Assembly (NCBI RefSeq): GCF_030489605.1
Contig: NZ_JAUKFY010000027.1
Span: forward strand, 1 to 53,242
DNA from: Brevibacillus laterosporus
GTDB taxonomy: Bacteria > Bacillota > Bacilli > Brevibacillales > Brevibacillaceae
Length of the DNA: 53,242 nucleotides
Reading direction: 5' to 3'
The translations under genes and the position numbers were made by a program. This document shows, piece after piece, positions 24,309-33,368 of this stretch; within the stretch, counting starts at the first letter, position 1; each line of letters begins with the position of its first letter. The notes under the pieces are model-generated. The model had not been told where the DNA came from, did no database searches, and saw only the letters and a list, made by a program, of their open reading frames with translations.

Positions 24309-24497
24309 TTAATTCCTCCTCGATTCTTCTACTTTCATTCGTGCTAATCTGGTTGCGGTTGCTAATATTGCTGCCATTCGTTTAGGTCCGATACCAGGTG
24401 TTTCAACCAATGCTCTTTCGAAGAGATCCCATGATGCAATCGTTCCTTGCTCTATGCCAGCAGATCGTTCGCGTTGTAATTTCTTTTGTAGACTCAT
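24309..24497 (-). CDS. Small HhH-like protein
   Basis: 62 residues; VETPGIGPKRMAAILATATR resembles a helix-hairpin-helix DNA-contact motif. ATGA overlap with the upstream gene. Function unknown, possibly DNA binding. Confidence 0.5.
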   Translation of the reverse strand: MSLQKKLQRERSAGIEQGTIASWDLFERALVETPGIGPKRMAAILATATRLARMKVEESRRN

Positions 24498-24727
24498 ATG
24501 CCTAATCTCTGCTTTTTGATTTTGTTTCCAGGAACGGACATTATAGTGATATCAGTAAAAGCACGACGGTTCTTTCTAACAGTCGGTGGAGGTAAAGAAA
24601 CAAGCCAAGCCCTTTCTTCAGATGTCATTTCACGTTTTATCAATGGCCCGGCCTTATAAACGGGTCGCTCTACTCTTGGCCGCGCTCTCTTTTCAAGTCC
24701 AATGGTTGAGCCGAAATTCATCATCAT
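24494..24727 (-). CDS. Hypothetical basic 77-residue protein
   Basis: AACAGGAGGCGCTT precedes three ATG codons in a row. Arg/Lys-rich, with TSEERAWLVSLPPPTVRKNR. No recognised family. Confidence 0.5.
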   Translation of the reverse strand: MMMNFGSTIGLEKRARPRVERPVYKAGPLIKREMTSEERAWLVSLPPPTVRKNRRAFTDITIMSVPGNKIKKQRLGI

Positions 24728-24758
24728 AAGCGCCTCCTGTTGTTGGAAAGAAGCAGCT

Positions 24759-25424
24759 TTACGCTGCTCCCCCGTCAGATTGTTCGGCTTCGAGATCGGA
24801 ATATTCAGGAGTAACCTGTGATAAGTTTCTTAGGTCGTCCCAATCTCTTGCTGCTGAGGCTATACGACCTTTGTAGTCCTTCCAAATCTTGCTCCATTTG
24901 CCTGAGGTTAAATCGAGAGAAGCAGCGATATCCATAGAACGCTCACCTGCTTCACGTCGGGTTACAATGTCGATGAAATTGTAGGGTAGGTCTTCGAATG
25001 TCGGGGCCTGTCCAGATAGGATAAATTCGTTGATTGTTTTAGGTTCTACTTGAGGTGTGTCTTCTTGTTGAGAGGCTTCTTGAACACCTTCTGATTCAGG
25101 AGTAGCTTCTTCTTGCGGTTGATCCTCTTGGGCTTCAATCTCAGAATCTTGTACATTCTCTGAAGCCTCGTTTGGCTTCACTTCTACCATTCCAGATCCA
25201 TCAACCGTATATGGGGTATTGGGAGTTTCTTCGTCCGCTTGCGTATCTAATTCGAATGACAATTGGGTGTCGCCTACAGCAACAAAAACATATGTTTTGC
25301 GCAAACGCATTAAGTTCAGTATTTCTTGATCTTTAGGGTTTTCTATTTCCAAGACAACCTCAATGCTGTCACCCTTGCCTGAACCTATCTTTTTCAAATA
25401 AGCTTCAAAATTTTTATTATCCAT
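24759..25424 (-). CDS. Hypothetical protein with acidic linker
   Basis: 221 residues: an N-terminal beta-rich domain (RLRKTYVFVAVGDTQLSFEL), a long Glu/Gln/Pro-rich linker, and a C-terminal helical domain (REAGERSMDIAASLDLTSGK) with the look of an HTH. Encoded directly before the RuvC-like gene's downstream side. Role unknown; a recombination or replication accessory is plausible from context. Confidence 0.6.
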   Translation of the reverse strand: MDNKNFEAYLKKIGSGKGDSIEVVLEIENPKDQEILNLMRLRKTYVFVAVGDTQLSFELDTQADEETPNTPYTVDGSGMVEVKPNEASENVQDSEIEAQEDQPQEEATPESEGVQEASQQEDTPQVEPKTINEFILSGQAPTFEDLPYNFIDIVTRREAGERSMDIAASLDLTSGKWSKIWKDYKGRIASAARDWDDLRNLSQVTPEYSDLEAEQSDGGAA

Positions 25425-25444
25425 CGTTTATTTCCCCTCTCAAT

Positions 25445-25984
25445 TTAGGCTTTATTTTTTGCTTTAGCTTTAGCTTTTGGTTTAGGGTTGAGAATAGCTT
25501 CTACAACCTCTTTTTGCGTCTTGATCAGTTGGCCATGTCCGTTTATGGCACGTCCTATTTGAGCCAGCACATAAGCATCACGCACGTTATCTGACTTATG
25601 TTTGAATCCAAAACGTTCAGAAATTCCAACGGCAACTGCTGCTTTATCGCCAACGCCTTTTCCAGTTGCGAATTTTTTCAACTGACTAGGCGCCACTACA
25701 ACGAATTTCATGCCCCTTCTATACAGGTGAACTCTTATAAACCAACCAATTCCGTATTGGAAATCAACACTTCTTCCAGAAGAGTTAAATGAAAATCCCT
25801 CAATCAAAACAAAGTCAGTTGGCTGTATTTCAGATAATATTTTTTCTGCTATTAAAGACATGCGCTCTGGATCTTCAAGATCTTTAAGTGTGATCTCGTT
25901 AGCTTCCAGTACGTTCCCCTGTTCATCTAGCCTTACAAACCCAGTCTTAGTTGATAAATCTAGCCCTACGTAGTTTTGTCCCAC
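25445..25984 (-). CDS. RuvC-like Holliday junction resolvase
   Basis: 179 residues, GTG start after AGGAGG. RNase H-fold motifs: GLDLSTKTG (first Asp), VLIEGFSFN (Glu), and DNVRDAYVLAQIG (last Asp). Cuts branched DNA before packaging. The C-terminus is a lysine/alanine-rich tail (KPKAKAKAKNK). Confidence 0.8.
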   Translation of the reverse strand: MGQNYVGLDLSTKTGFVRLDEQGNVLEANEITLKDLEDPERMSLIAEKILSEIQPTDFVLIEGFSFNSSGRSVDFQYGIGWFIRVHLYRRGMKFVVVAPSQLKKFATGKGVGDKAAVAVGISERFGFKHKSDNVRDAYVLAQIGRAINGHGQLIKTQKEVVEAILNPKPKAKAKAKNKA

Positions 25985-26189
25985 GTCTGTTCCTCCTCAC
26001 AATCTCAAACACTGTACATTCGTCGATTTCATCACCGTTGAAAGCTATCAATCTCTTAGCTCGATATTCCAGGAGTAGCTGGTGAATAATCTCTTCGTCT
26101 GAGTAATACAAACCTTTTGTCAATGCTCGATAGTCGAGCTTTCCCGAAGCTTGAATCCGTTTCAGCAGTGGGCAAACATGTCGTCTCAT
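25947..26189 (-). CDS. Hypothetical protein overlapping ruvC-like gene
   Basis: 80 residues, basic. Contains LDYRALTKGLYYSDEEIIHQLL, a likely winged-helix or helical bundle. Overlaps the next gene by 38 bases. Not recognised. Confidence 0.5.
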   Translation of the reverse strand: MRRHVCPLLKRIQASGKLDYRALTKGLYYSDEEIIHQLLLEYRAKRLIAFNGDEIDECTVFEIVRRNRRGTKLRRARFIN

Positions 26190-26358
26190 TTCCCACCTTC
26201 TCTTTTATTTATATTTTGAGATGTTTCGATATCTAAATATGAACTTATGCACCTGACCTTCTCAGAGTCATTTCTAGCAACTTTTATTTCCGAACATATA
26301 TTTGCATATCTTTGTTATAAAAAACTCGTGGCGACCCCTTCGGCTCGTTCTAGCGATG

Positions 26359-26535
26359 TTATTTCTTGGTCATGATGAACTCACCGTTCCTAACCTGCTT
26401 CAATTCGTAATCATCGCCATACCTCATGTAGTAGCTTCCCCAGCATTCTTTCATGGCTGCTCTCCGCTTTTGATCATCCTTGATCGCCAAGATCCACTCA
26501 GGGATGGGGATACGAACCTCAATATCGCGTAGCAT
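26359..26535 (-). CDS. 58-residue protein coupled to dnaB
   Basis: Starts at the ATG that overlaps the helicase stop as TAATG. Reads MLRDIEVRIPIPEWILAI... with a helical KRRAAMKECWGSYYMRYG part and ends at 26359. Translational coupling supports it. Function unknown. Confidence 0.65.
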   Translation of the reverse strand: MLRDIEVRIPIPEWILAIKDDQKRRAAMKECWGSYYMRYGDDYELKQVRNGEFIMTKK

Positions 26536-27869
26536 TAGGCTGGATCATCCATGCTCAACTGGCGTGCGATATTCGAAAACTTGTTGTACTCCTTCAAGAA
26601 GACCAGCTCGACCGTTCCAGTTGGGCCATTACGTTGCTTGGCTACGATGAACTCAACAATGTTTTTACTTTCACTGTCTTTGTTGTAATAGTCGTCTCGG
26701 TAAAGAAAAGCTACAAGATCCGCGTCCTGCTCAAGAGAGCCTGATTCCCTGAGGTCTGACATCATGGGCCGCTTGTCTTGCCGCTGTTCAACAGAACGGC
26801 TCAACTGTGAAAGAGCAATGATTGGTACGTCCAGCTCACGTGCAATTGACTTTAACTCACGGGATATGCTCGAAACCTCTTCTTGGCGATTCCCGCCCTT
26901 ACCTCGCAGTAATTGCAGATAATCGATGAGGATTAGACCGAGCCCTTTCTCTTGCTGAAGCTTCTTACATCTGCGCCGTATATCCGCTGTTGTTACCGCT
27001 GCTGTGTCGTCTATGTAGATCGGCGCCTTCGAAATCGTACCTATCGCCATTGTGAGCTTCTGCCAATCATTTTCTTCTAACAGCCCTGATCTAATCCGTG
27101 AAGCATCGATCATGCCTTCAGCGCAAATCATACGGGTGACTAGCTGTGGAGCTGACATCTCCAGAGAAAATATAGCCACTGGCTCTTTCGATCGGATCGC
27201 TACATTCTGACCCACATTCAAAGCAAGTGCTGTTTTACCAACAGACGGGCGTGCTGCCCAAATGATTAAGTCTGACTTGTTTAAACCCGCTGTCATTTTA
27301 TCGATGTCCACATATCCGCTCGGAATGCCTGTCATTTGCCCTTTAAACATGCTCACCTTTTCAATGGCAGCATAGGATTCCTTGACCACTTCACCAGCAT
27401 GCTTAAAGCCTTGGGATTGTATGCTAGGCTCAATTTCAGCTTTTGCATTGTCTAGGTTAGCAAGGACAGCATCGATGTCCTCGTTGCTGTATCCGTCCTT
27501 CTGCAACTGCTCACCAAGCCTGATCAGCTTACGTCTCTTGGCCTGCTCTGCCACTATACCGATGTGGTAATTAATCGTTTCAGCGCTGGCTATCGATCCC
27601 TGTAAATCAGTCAGATAAACCGAACTACCTGCCGAAATAAATAGATTGTCTGAAGCTAGTTTTGTGGTAACGGTTAGAATGTCGATCTTGGTTCCTGATT
27701 CAAACAGCTCCGTCATAGCCTTCAGGATTTTTTTGTGTAGAGGCTGGTAAAGTGATTCATGATCAATGCGTTCCAACACTTTTTCGATAATCGCAGGCTC
27801 TTTCAAGATCGAGCCTATCACCGCTTGTTCCGCCTCATGGCTATGTGGCATCTCCTGTATGCTAATCAT
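26535..27869 (-). CDS. dnaB: Replicative DNA helicase (DnaB family)
   Basis: 444 residues, full DnaB length. N-terminal domain (HSHEAEQAVIGSILKEP), then RecA-type core with Walker A ARPSVGKTAL, LILIDYLQLLRG (Walker B), and SRSVEQRQDKRPMMSDLRESG (arginine finger region). Hexameric helicase unwinding DNA at the phage fork. Overlaps the loader gene by 8 bases. Confidence 0.93.
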   Translation of the reverse strand: MISIQEMPHSHEAEQAVIGSILKEPAIIEKVLERIDHESLYQPLHKKILKAMTELFESGTKIDILTVTTKLASDNLFISAGSSVYLTDLQGSIASAETINYHIGIVAEQAKRRKLIRLGEQLQKDGYSNEDIDAVLANLDNAKAEIEPSIQSQGFKHAGEVVKESYAAIEKVSMFKGQMTGIPSGYVDIDKMTAGLNKSDLIIWAARPSVGKTALALNVGQNVAIRSKEPVAIFSLEMSAPQLVTRMICAEGMIDASRIRSGLLEENDWQKLTMAIGTISKAPIYIDDTAAVTTADIRRRCKKLQQEKGLGLILIDYLQLLRGKGGNRQEEVSSISRELKSIARELDVPIIALSQLSRSVEQRQDKRPMMSDLRESGSLEQDADLVAFLYRDDYYNKDSESKNIVEFIVAKQRNGPTGTVELVFLKEYNKFSNIARQLSMDDPA

Positions 27870-28674
27870 GATTGTTCACCTGCCCATTAGCCCATTGATT
27901 TGTTTTCATGTATTTACCGAACCGCTCACTTTCTCCAGTCACTTCTTCAACGTCCCCTCCACCAAGGACGCGCTCCATAAGTCGGGTTCCCCAGCCATCA
28001 CTGCGTTCGTTGTACTTCTTTTCTAACTCGAGAACCCCTAGATTTGATCCATATAGCGTTGGGAGCCTGTCTTGTCTGGATTCCAATACTTCGAACAAGT
28101 CGCTCATTTCCCATTGGGCAGGAATATCAGCACCGATCTCATCGATGATTAGCACTTCTGTGTTTTTGTAAGCTGCTAGCGTTTCGAGCTTTGTATATTT
28201 ATTACTGGTCCGGTTGATTAAGCTACTCGTTGTTGTATAAATAACGCTGATCCCTTGATGTCTTAGATTCATGGCCACCGCTGATAGGAGACTGCTCTTA
28301 CCTGTTCCGTTGGGCCCAAAAATATATATCCCTCTGTCTTTCCAGCGATTCAAGTTCATAGCAAAATCTTTTAACTTTGCATGAGCTTTCTGGATGCCTG
28401 GATGCCGTGCTTGATCTAAACTCGCATTGGGAACCATCTGATCGTCGTCGCTGTAAGCTTGGATTTTCTGTATGAAAGCAACCTTTGCTCGTTGACGTTC
28501 TTCTTTGGCTAGCAAGTCCGTTTCGCATTTGCAGGCAACCGCTACTACTCGCTCTACTCCAAGAATGTTAATTACTACAGGCGAAAGTACTCTGCTGCAT
28601 ATGCTGCATCTACGCTCACTTGAGCCCAGCTTTTCGGTACTGCTCTGCGCGATCCGCTGAAAGAGATCCTGCAT
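27862..28674 (-). CDS. DnaC/DnaI-like helicase loader
   Basis: 270 residues from ATG 28674, which follows AAAGGGGG. A CSICS...C zinc-type N-terminus, then AAA+ core with FGPNGTGKSS (Walker A) and VLIIDEIGAD (Walker B). Loads DnaB at the replication start. A GTG at 28704 is a weaker alternative start. Confidence 0.88.
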   Translation of the reverse strand: MQDLFQRIAQSSTEKLGSSERRCSICSRVLSPVVINILGVERVVAVACKCETDLLAKEERQRAKVAFIQKIQAYSDDDQMVPNASLDQARHPGIQKAHAKLKDFAMNLNRWKDRGIYIFGPNGTGKSSLLSAVAMNLRHQGISVIYTTTSSLINRTSNKYTKLETLAAYKNTEVLIIDEIGADIPAQWEMSDLFEVLESRQDRLPTLYGSNLGVLELEKKYNERSDGWGTRLMERVLGGGDVEEVTGESERFGKYMKTNQWANGQVNNHD

Positions 28675-29455
28675 TGTTTGCTTTTCCCCCTTTGGGCTGT
28701 TCACTTAGAACTTTTTCTTCAACCCAATTCAAGATGGCACGGTAATCACTCTTGTACTTCTTACCATTAGCCCCTTTGTAGTTGTCTAGCTTCTCTATCA
28801 TTTTTTCTGTGAGAGCTTTTCCGTGTTTAGAAACTAGCTTTGCGTATTCTACTTCCGTCATCGAAACGAACTCAGCATATTTCTTTTTTGGTTTTTCTTT
28901 TCGTTTTGATGAATTTGGAGAGGGTATATCTTTTAAATCTTTTAATTCTTTTTCTTCTTCTTTTTCTTCTTCTTTTTCTTGTCCACCTAACGTTGACGTA
29001 TCGTGGTACGTGTCGTCTAATTCGAACCCTGATTCGTTGAGAAAACCAATAAATATTTTTCTGATTGATGGTGAATCAATTTGCTTTAAAACTTCAGCAA
29101 CTAAGGACAGGTCTTTAACATCTCTAAGCTCTTTTTTTATGCAATCTTCGACTGGTTTTCCACCCTTACGAAAGTTGTACTTACCCCAGTTTAGTAAGGC
29201 TAATTCTCTTGATTCAGAGTTGTATTTTATTAACCTATGGTTTCGTTCGAAACGATCAAATAACGCATTTACACTTTCAATCGAGTACCCCATTTCAAAT
29301 GCCATTGTTTTCTTAGAAATCGGGTATACACCAATCTGTTTTGTGCATGGATTTGTAAGCAGGTACAAGTAAAAATATTTATCCTCAGGTGTCATTTCTT
29401 CCAAGACTCTTGCGTCTTGCCAAAAGCTTGTTTGTACTTGCCTAAACACTGCCAT
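28616..29455 (-). CDS. DnaD-like phage replication protein
   Basis: 279 residues, AAGGAGG before ATG 29455. The N-terminus AVFRQVQTSFWQDARVLEEM and MTPEDKYFYLYLLTNPCTKQ is the winged-helix head of DnaD/replisome organiser proteins. A Glu/Lys-rich linker (EKEEEKEEEKEL) follows, then a C-terminal KYKSDYRAILNWVEEKV, the DnaD-type tail motif. Recruits the loader-helicase complex. Confidence 0.8.
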   Translation of the reverse strand: MAVFRQVQTSFWQDARVLEEMTPEDKYFYLYLLTNPCTKQIGVYPISKKTMAFEMGYSIESVNALFDRFERNHRLIKYNSESRELALLNWGKYNFRKGGKPVEDCIKKELRDVKDLSLVAEVLKQIDSPSIRKIFIGFLNESGFELDDTYHDTSTLGGQEKEEEKEEEKELKDLKDIPSPNSSKRKEKPKKKYAEFVSMTEVEYAKLVSKHGKALTEKMIEKLDNYKGANGKKYKSDYRAILNWVEEKVLSEQPKGGKANNAGSLSADRAEQYRKAGLK

Positions 29456-29987
29456 TGTCGCCTCTTCCTCCTTGATGTAAATCTTTATGGCACTGCTTAC
29501 AAAGAGTAACTCCATTCGAAACAATAAATCTTAGTGCTGGATAAGCAGCAAACCCTTTTATGTGATGGGCCTCTAGCTTTCCACCATGCTGACCACATTT
29601 TTGACAAGTATAGTTATCCCTTTCAAAAACTTCTCTTCTCCATTCCCGATATTCTTGGGAATTTCTAATTTCGGTATTGGTCAGCCAAAACAGTTTGACT
29701 TTCAGCCCCCTATCGGTAAATTCCAAAGCGTCAAGTTCAATTAAGATCTTTATAGCTTTCTCAACTGTCTCTATAGGTTTGTGTAAAATAGTAGCTAGAC
29801 CATGATAATCAATTGGTTTGCCCTTCACGATATAAACCAAGTTCTTGTCATTTCTCTTTCTGGCCATCCCTAAAAGTTTTAGATAAATAAGCAGTATCTC
29901 GTCTCCATGCTCCATGTCTTCTAGCAGTTTTGCATTTTTTGATTCAAAGAAATCGATAGGAAGTTTGTAATACTTAACGTCAGCCAT
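29442..29987 (-). CDS. Replisome organiser N-terminal domain fused to HNH endonuclease
   Basis: 181 residues. Residues 1-110 (VKYYKLPIDFFESKNAKLLE, GDEILLIYLKLLGMARKRND, TILHKPIETVEKAIKILIEL) match phage replisome organiser N-terminal domains. From about 115 an HNH nuclease follows: FERDNYTCQKCGQHG, LEAHHIKGF, LCKQCHKDLH with two zinc-type CxxC pairs and the HH catalytic pair. Such a fusion could mean a captured homing nuclease or a nicking initiator. Confidence 0.8.
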   Translation of the reverse strand: MADVKYYKLPIDFFESKNAKLLEDMEHGDEILLIYLKLLGMARKRNDKNLVYIVKGKPIDYHGLATILHKPIETVEKAIKILIELDALEFTDRGLKVKLFWLTNTEIRNSQEYREWRREVFERDNYTCQKCGQHGGKLEAHHIKGFAAYPALRFIVSNGVTLCKQCHKDLHQGGRGDNGSV

Positions 29988-30005
29988 TTGTACCGCCCCC
30001 TTCCC

Positions 30006-30176
30006 TCAAGAAATCCGTCTTACTTTAGCCACTAAATCAAGGAAGTCTACACTAACAATCCAGGGCTTTTTTCGTTCATCCAAGCACTGCAATCTAGCAA
30101 ATTTTACGTTACGCTTAAAAAATATGTCCCTAACTTTCCACTGCATCCCTTGTAGCTGATAGACTTGTCCGATCAT
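30006..30176 (-). CDS. 56-residue hypothetical protein
   Basis: ATG overlaps the upstream stop (ATGA). Starts MIGQVYQLQGMQWKVRDI and is beta-rich with basic residues (YLOOP not assignable). Ends at TGA 30006. Not recognised. Confidence 0.55.
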   Translation of the reverse strand: MIGQVYQLQGMQWKVRDIFFKRNVKFARLQCLDERKKPWIVSVDFLDLVAKVRRIS

Positions 30177-30574
30177 CTTCTACCACCACGTTTTCTTTGG
30201 CATTTTTTCTTTTTCCAGTACAGTTGGATTAACCGGGATTTTTTGTTTTTGTATAAACTAATTTGCAGCTTAAATTCATCAGATACCGAATCAAGAATTT
30301 CCTTGCCTTCCCAGTCCCACGAACCAATTGACAAGTAAAAACGACCGTAGGACCAGTGATTCTTATAGTTACAAGACAAACATTCTTCTATTTGCTCAAC
30401 CACTCCAAAATCATCGTCCCATGAGTTCGTGTATAATCGCTTTCCGCAACATAGGCATTTTTTAGGTTCCCACTTCCTACTCCAATTCCATGGGAACAAT
30501 CTGATGGAATCCCCGTCCTCACCATTCCGATAAAACTTTCGAACCCAAAGTTTCTCTTTTCGCTTATATCTCAT
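30173..30574 (-). CDS. Basic zinc-finger-like protein
   Basis: 133 residues, strongly basic at both ends. Cysteine pairs CLCC and CLSC form a probable zinc site. Tryptophan-rich middle (LFPWNWSRKW, GSWDWEGKE). Possibly a nucleic acid binding protein. Confidence 0.55.
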   Translation of the reverse strand: MRYKRKEKLWVRKFYRNGEDGDSIRLFPWNWSRKWEPKKCLCCGKRLYTNSWDDDFGVVEQIEECLSCNYKNHWSYGRFYLSIGSWDWEGKEILDSVSDEFKLQISLYKNKKSRLIQLYWKKKKCQRKRGGRR

Positions 30575-30577
30575 CTT

Positions 30578-30739
30578 CTACCACTCGCAAATCGGCACTC
30601 GTTTTAGCGTGCCAGTGTTTTTGTGGACCAAGTGCCATTCGGTTGGATATTTTTTATCAATCAACCAATTCTCGGTGTTTAGGCTTGGCATTACGCTTTT
30701 CAAAAGCTTGGCTTCTTTTAGGTGTAATTTACGTTTCAT
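30578..30739 (-). CDS. DUF6906-like small protein
   Basis: 53 residues: MKRKLHLKEAKLLKSVM then LNTENWLIDKKYPTEWHLVH and a KNTGTLKR end. The L-N-x-E-N-W-L-(I/V) box followed by H-x-x-T-G is that of the short DUF6906-type phage proteins. GGAGAGGGG site upstream. Function unknown. Confidence 0.6.
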   Translation of the reverse strand: MKRKLHLKEAKLLKSVMPSLNTENWLIDKKYPTEWHLVHKNTGTLKRVPICEW

Positions 30740-30756
30740 TCACAAACACCCCTCTC

Positions 30757-31176
30757 CTAAAAAGGTAAGTCATCATCTGCGATATTTATTGGTTTCCCAG
30801 TATCTGCAAAAGGGTCGTTAGACGGGCCAGATTTTTTATTTCCAGAAGTCTCAGAACCTTGTGTTGACAAGAACTGCACGTTATCAGCTACAACTTCAGT
30901 GACGTACACTTTCTTGCCCTCTTTGTTGTCATAACTTCGTGTTTGGAGTCGTCCTTCAACGGCAGCCTTTTTGCCTTTAGCAAGGTAGTTAGCGCACAGA
31001 TCATCTAGTTGTCTCCATACCACTATGTTGATGAAATCCGTTTCTTTCTCACCATTTGAACCAGAGAAAGAACGATTTATCGCTAAAGTAAAGGTTGCAA
31101 CAGCAACCCCATTTGGCGTATAACGTAATTCAGGATCTCTAGTTAGGTTTCCGATCAAAATTACTCGGTTAAGCAT
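30757..31176 (-). CDS. ssb: Single-stranded DNA-binding protein
   Basis: 139 residues. OB-fold start [59 protein letters not shown], and the acidic tip DDDLPF that binds partner proteins. Coats single-stranded DNA in replication and recombination. Confidence 0.93.
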   Translation of the reverse strand: MLNRVILIGNLTRDPELRYTPNGVAVATFTLAINRSFSGSNGEKETDFINIVVWRQLDDLCANYLAKGKKAAVEGRLQTRSYDNKEGKKVYVTEVVADNVQFLSTQGSETSGNKKSGPSNDPFADTGKPINIADDDLPF

Positions 31177-31187
31177 TTCTGCACCAC

Positions 31188-31982
31188 CTATTCCAGCAAG
31201 TCCAGATAATGGACAATATGCTTTATTTTTTTAGTTTCCCTGCAATATTTACACTTTTCACAACGGACTGGATCAGCGAATCCATGCTTGACTTCCAAGA
31301 TGCGAGGCATGTGTTGGACAATTTCTTCTAGTTCGTACCCTAATCGTGTTGTATCAGAGCCGATTATCGCCTTATCCGGAGGATCTTCCTTGGAAACAGC
31401 TACAATCAAAGCTTCTAGCCAAGTATCACGGCCCGCCCACAGTCTTTCAATTTCAAGGTATAATGCCATTTGTCTTAGGTATCCAAAAGCCTCTACAAAA
31501 GACACATATCCTTGATTTTTATCCCAATGCTTTCCGTTAATATCTCTAACTGTTTTTAGATCAGCAATCCTACATTGTTCAGGATTGTAGACATCCATTT
31601 TTATTTTCCATGGGGCATCTGCGAACTCAGCCGTTGCGATTACTTCCTTTTGTCCTTCTAATGCAAGCATGACAAAGGGATCTTCTTGTAATGTCTGGAT
31701 CATCTGGTCCGCATGGCGATACTGAGCGTACAGCTCTCCCTTTTTTGTAAACAAGGATGGATTGTTCTCTTTAAATTGTTCCAAGGTACCTTCTAGCCAG
31801 GCATGTACATAGGAACCAAGCAATAAATTTATGTCTGATGGATTACTCCATTCACCTGACAATTTAGCCATTGCCATAGCCTCACAAGTCCGGAAATCCT
31901 TATACTGGCTATTGCTCATATATTCTCTATCAGCCTCTAGCGAGTAATAATTTTGATCATTCAGTTCCAGCAGCACTATCAT
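31188..31982 (-). CDS. RecE-like PD-(D/E)XK exonuclease
   Basis: About 264 residues. The opening [20 protein letters not shown], then [29 protein letters not shown] (the D...D-x-K catalytic core), and a C-terminal CEKCKYC cluster are typical of phage RecE/PDDEXK nucleases. Makes 3' single strands for the annealing protein encoded just upstream. The start is uncertain: ATG 31982 or GTG 31976, both inside the end of the upstream gene. Confidence 0.8.
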   Translation of the reverse strand: MIVLLELNDQNYYSLEADREYMSNSQYKDFRTCEAMAMAKLSGEWSNPSDINLLLGSYVHAWLEGTLEQFKENNPSLFTKKGELYAQYRHADQMIQTLQEDPFVMLALEGQKEVIATAEFADAPWKIKMDVYNPEQCRIADLKTVRDINGKHWDKNQGYVSFVEAFGYLRQMALYLEIERLWAGRDTWLEALIVAVSKEDPPDKAIIGSDTTRLGYELEEIVQHMPRILEVKHGFADPVRCEKCKYCRETKKIKHIVHYLDLLE

Positions 31983-32835
31983 CACCGTCACTGTTGTCAC
32001 TTGGTTGTTGCTGTTGTTGCTTAAAAGCTTCCTCCGTTTTGGAATTCAATTCTCTGCTACCTGCTTTTAAGTCAAAGTAATCTTCACGCTTACCCATGCC
32101 GTCCCTAAGGGCTTTATATACATTGGATAAACGAATGAAGTCATTTTCGCTAAATGCATCTGCACCGCATCCGATGTACTTCTCAAGCATGGGCTTATTC
32201 ACTTGGAATTGAGTTTCAAAGATGGTAATCATATTACGAACGCGATCTTGTAGTGGCTCCTTATACCCATTTTTTAAAGTTTCTTTACAACGATCTATTG
32301 CGGAGTCAACAATATCTCCAGGAATCACCCCAAGAATGCATGCTCTAACGCGACGAGCTCCTTGGTTTGCAACCATTTCGTAAATATCGCGTGGATCGTC
32401 TAGTTGATTCACTTTTCCTCTTGCTTTTCGCTCATGCTTTACAGTGAAAACTTTTGTTTGACGAGTGTTAGTTTCTAAATCCCACGCGTATGCCATCATT
32501 GAAGACTCTCCGTTTTTTTGCTCCAGCTCAATTACTCCAAAATCAATATTTCCCCATGATTGAGCAAGCACTTCAGCCAATCGTATGGATGGACCTGTTA
32601 CTTTGGTTCCACCTCTAGGAAACTCATACATCGCACTTTCTGCTAAAGCTTTTCTATCACATGCTTTCATGATTCTGTTGTAAGCATCGTACTCATCACG
32701 TGGAAATGTCTTTGCTACATACATAGCAGCCTGAACTTCCTGTGCTTGGCGACTCACCATTGCTTGTCCTGGTGCTGTTGATTGTCTAGTTGAGGGAGCA
32801 AACTGATTATTTGATGGGGTTAAGCTATTTTCCAT
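31957..32835 (-). CDS. Putative single-strand annealing recombinase
   Basis: 292 residues, AAGGAGGATTAA before the ATG. Core text AESAMYEFPRGGTKVTGPSI, DIYEMVANQGARRVRACILG and Q-rich acidic tail (EEAFKQQQQQPSDNSD...). Paired with the RecE-like nuclease and SSB, the standard annealing cassette. Which annealase family (RecT, Sak3 or other) I cannot fix from sequence alone. Confidence 0.7.
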   Translation of the reverse strand: MENSLTPSNNQFAPSTRQSTAPGQAMVSRQAQEVQAAMYVAKTFPRDEYDAYNRIMKACDRKALAESAMYEFPRGGTKVTGPSIRLAEVLAQSWGNIDFGVIELEQKNGESSMMAYAWDLETNTRQTKVFTVKHERKARGKVNQLDDPRDIYEMVANQGARRVRACILGVIPGDIVDSAIDRCKETLKNGYKEPLQDRVRNMITIFETQFQVNKPMLEKYIGCGADAFSENDFIRLSNVYKALRDGMGKREDYFDLKAGSRELNSKTEEAFKQQQQQPSDNSDGDDSAAGTE

Positions 32836-32853
32836 TTAATCCTCCTTGAAATT

Positions 32854-32882
32854 CCAGCCCGAACAAGTTACCATAGGGCTGG
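32854..32882 (-). promoter_or_regulatory. Hairpin in the leader of the recombinase gene
   Basis: CCAGCCC and GGGCTGG arms with a 15-base loop, ending about 18 bases before the ribosome site of the annealing protein gene. No T tract follows, so a leader fold rather than a terminator. Confidence 0.45.
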
Positions 32883-32916
32883 GTGTATTAGTGAACTTAG
32901 TGAAGGCTCTGCGCTG

Positions 32917-33144
32917 CTACGCAGGGTCTATTTCCTTTTCTTCCACATACTCAATCAACTCTTCTTCAATCTTTTCCAAATTGGAAATTAACGCTGAAAG
33001 CTTATGCTCGTGAAATTCTGCAAGGGCAGTAAGAATATTTGGTGTACTACGATATCGATCATCTGTTTCTTCTTTGAGATTAATAATTTCAGCTATTGAA
33101 TCTTCTAAATTGCTAAGAGTTTGCCTTATACTCATTTCAATCAC
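32917..33144 (-). CDS. Hypothetical coiled-coil protein
   Basis: 75 residues, acidic, continuous heptad-like leucines (LNEEL-type text: LEKIEEELIEYVEEKEID). Not recognised. Confidence 0.55.
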   Translation of the reverse strand: MIEMSIRQTLSNLEDSIAEIINLKEETDDRYRSTPNILTALAEFHEHKLSALISNLEKIEEELIEYVEEKEIDPA

Positions 33145-33152
33145 CTCCTCTC

Positions 33153-33368
33153 TTACGCTTCCAGTAGAAGCAGCTCTCTTCTTAGTTCATGAAGCCTTGT
33201 TTTGGACTGTTCAACCTGCCCATGGTTTTCGTTTTCCAACGCTTTAGATAACATATCCAACTGATAATCGCATTCTATCTTGGCTACTAGGATGTCTATT
33301 TCAGCGCGATTGCCCCTCATTGCACGGACAACATCATCAATTGCTGGCATTAGCTTCATCCCTTCCAT
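33153..33368 (-). CDS. Hypothetical helical protein
   Basis: 71 residues or fewer; inner start MPAIDDVVRAMRGNRAEI is possible. All-helical, leucine-rich end (LHELRRELLLLEA). Overlaps its upstream neighbour by 13 bases. Not recognised. Confidence 0.5.
   Translation of the reverse strand: MEGMKLMPAIDDVVRAMRGNRAEIDILVAKIECDYQLDMLSKALENENHGQVEQSKTRLHELRRELLLLEA

Noticed and set aside
26302-26532. 76-codon plus ORF
   Set aside because: Antisense of the 58-residue gene that is coupled to dnaB by TAATG.
28782-29372. 196-codon plus ORF
   Set aside because: Opposite strand of the DnaD-like gene; serine/phenylalanine-rich text from antisense of the Glu/Lys linker.
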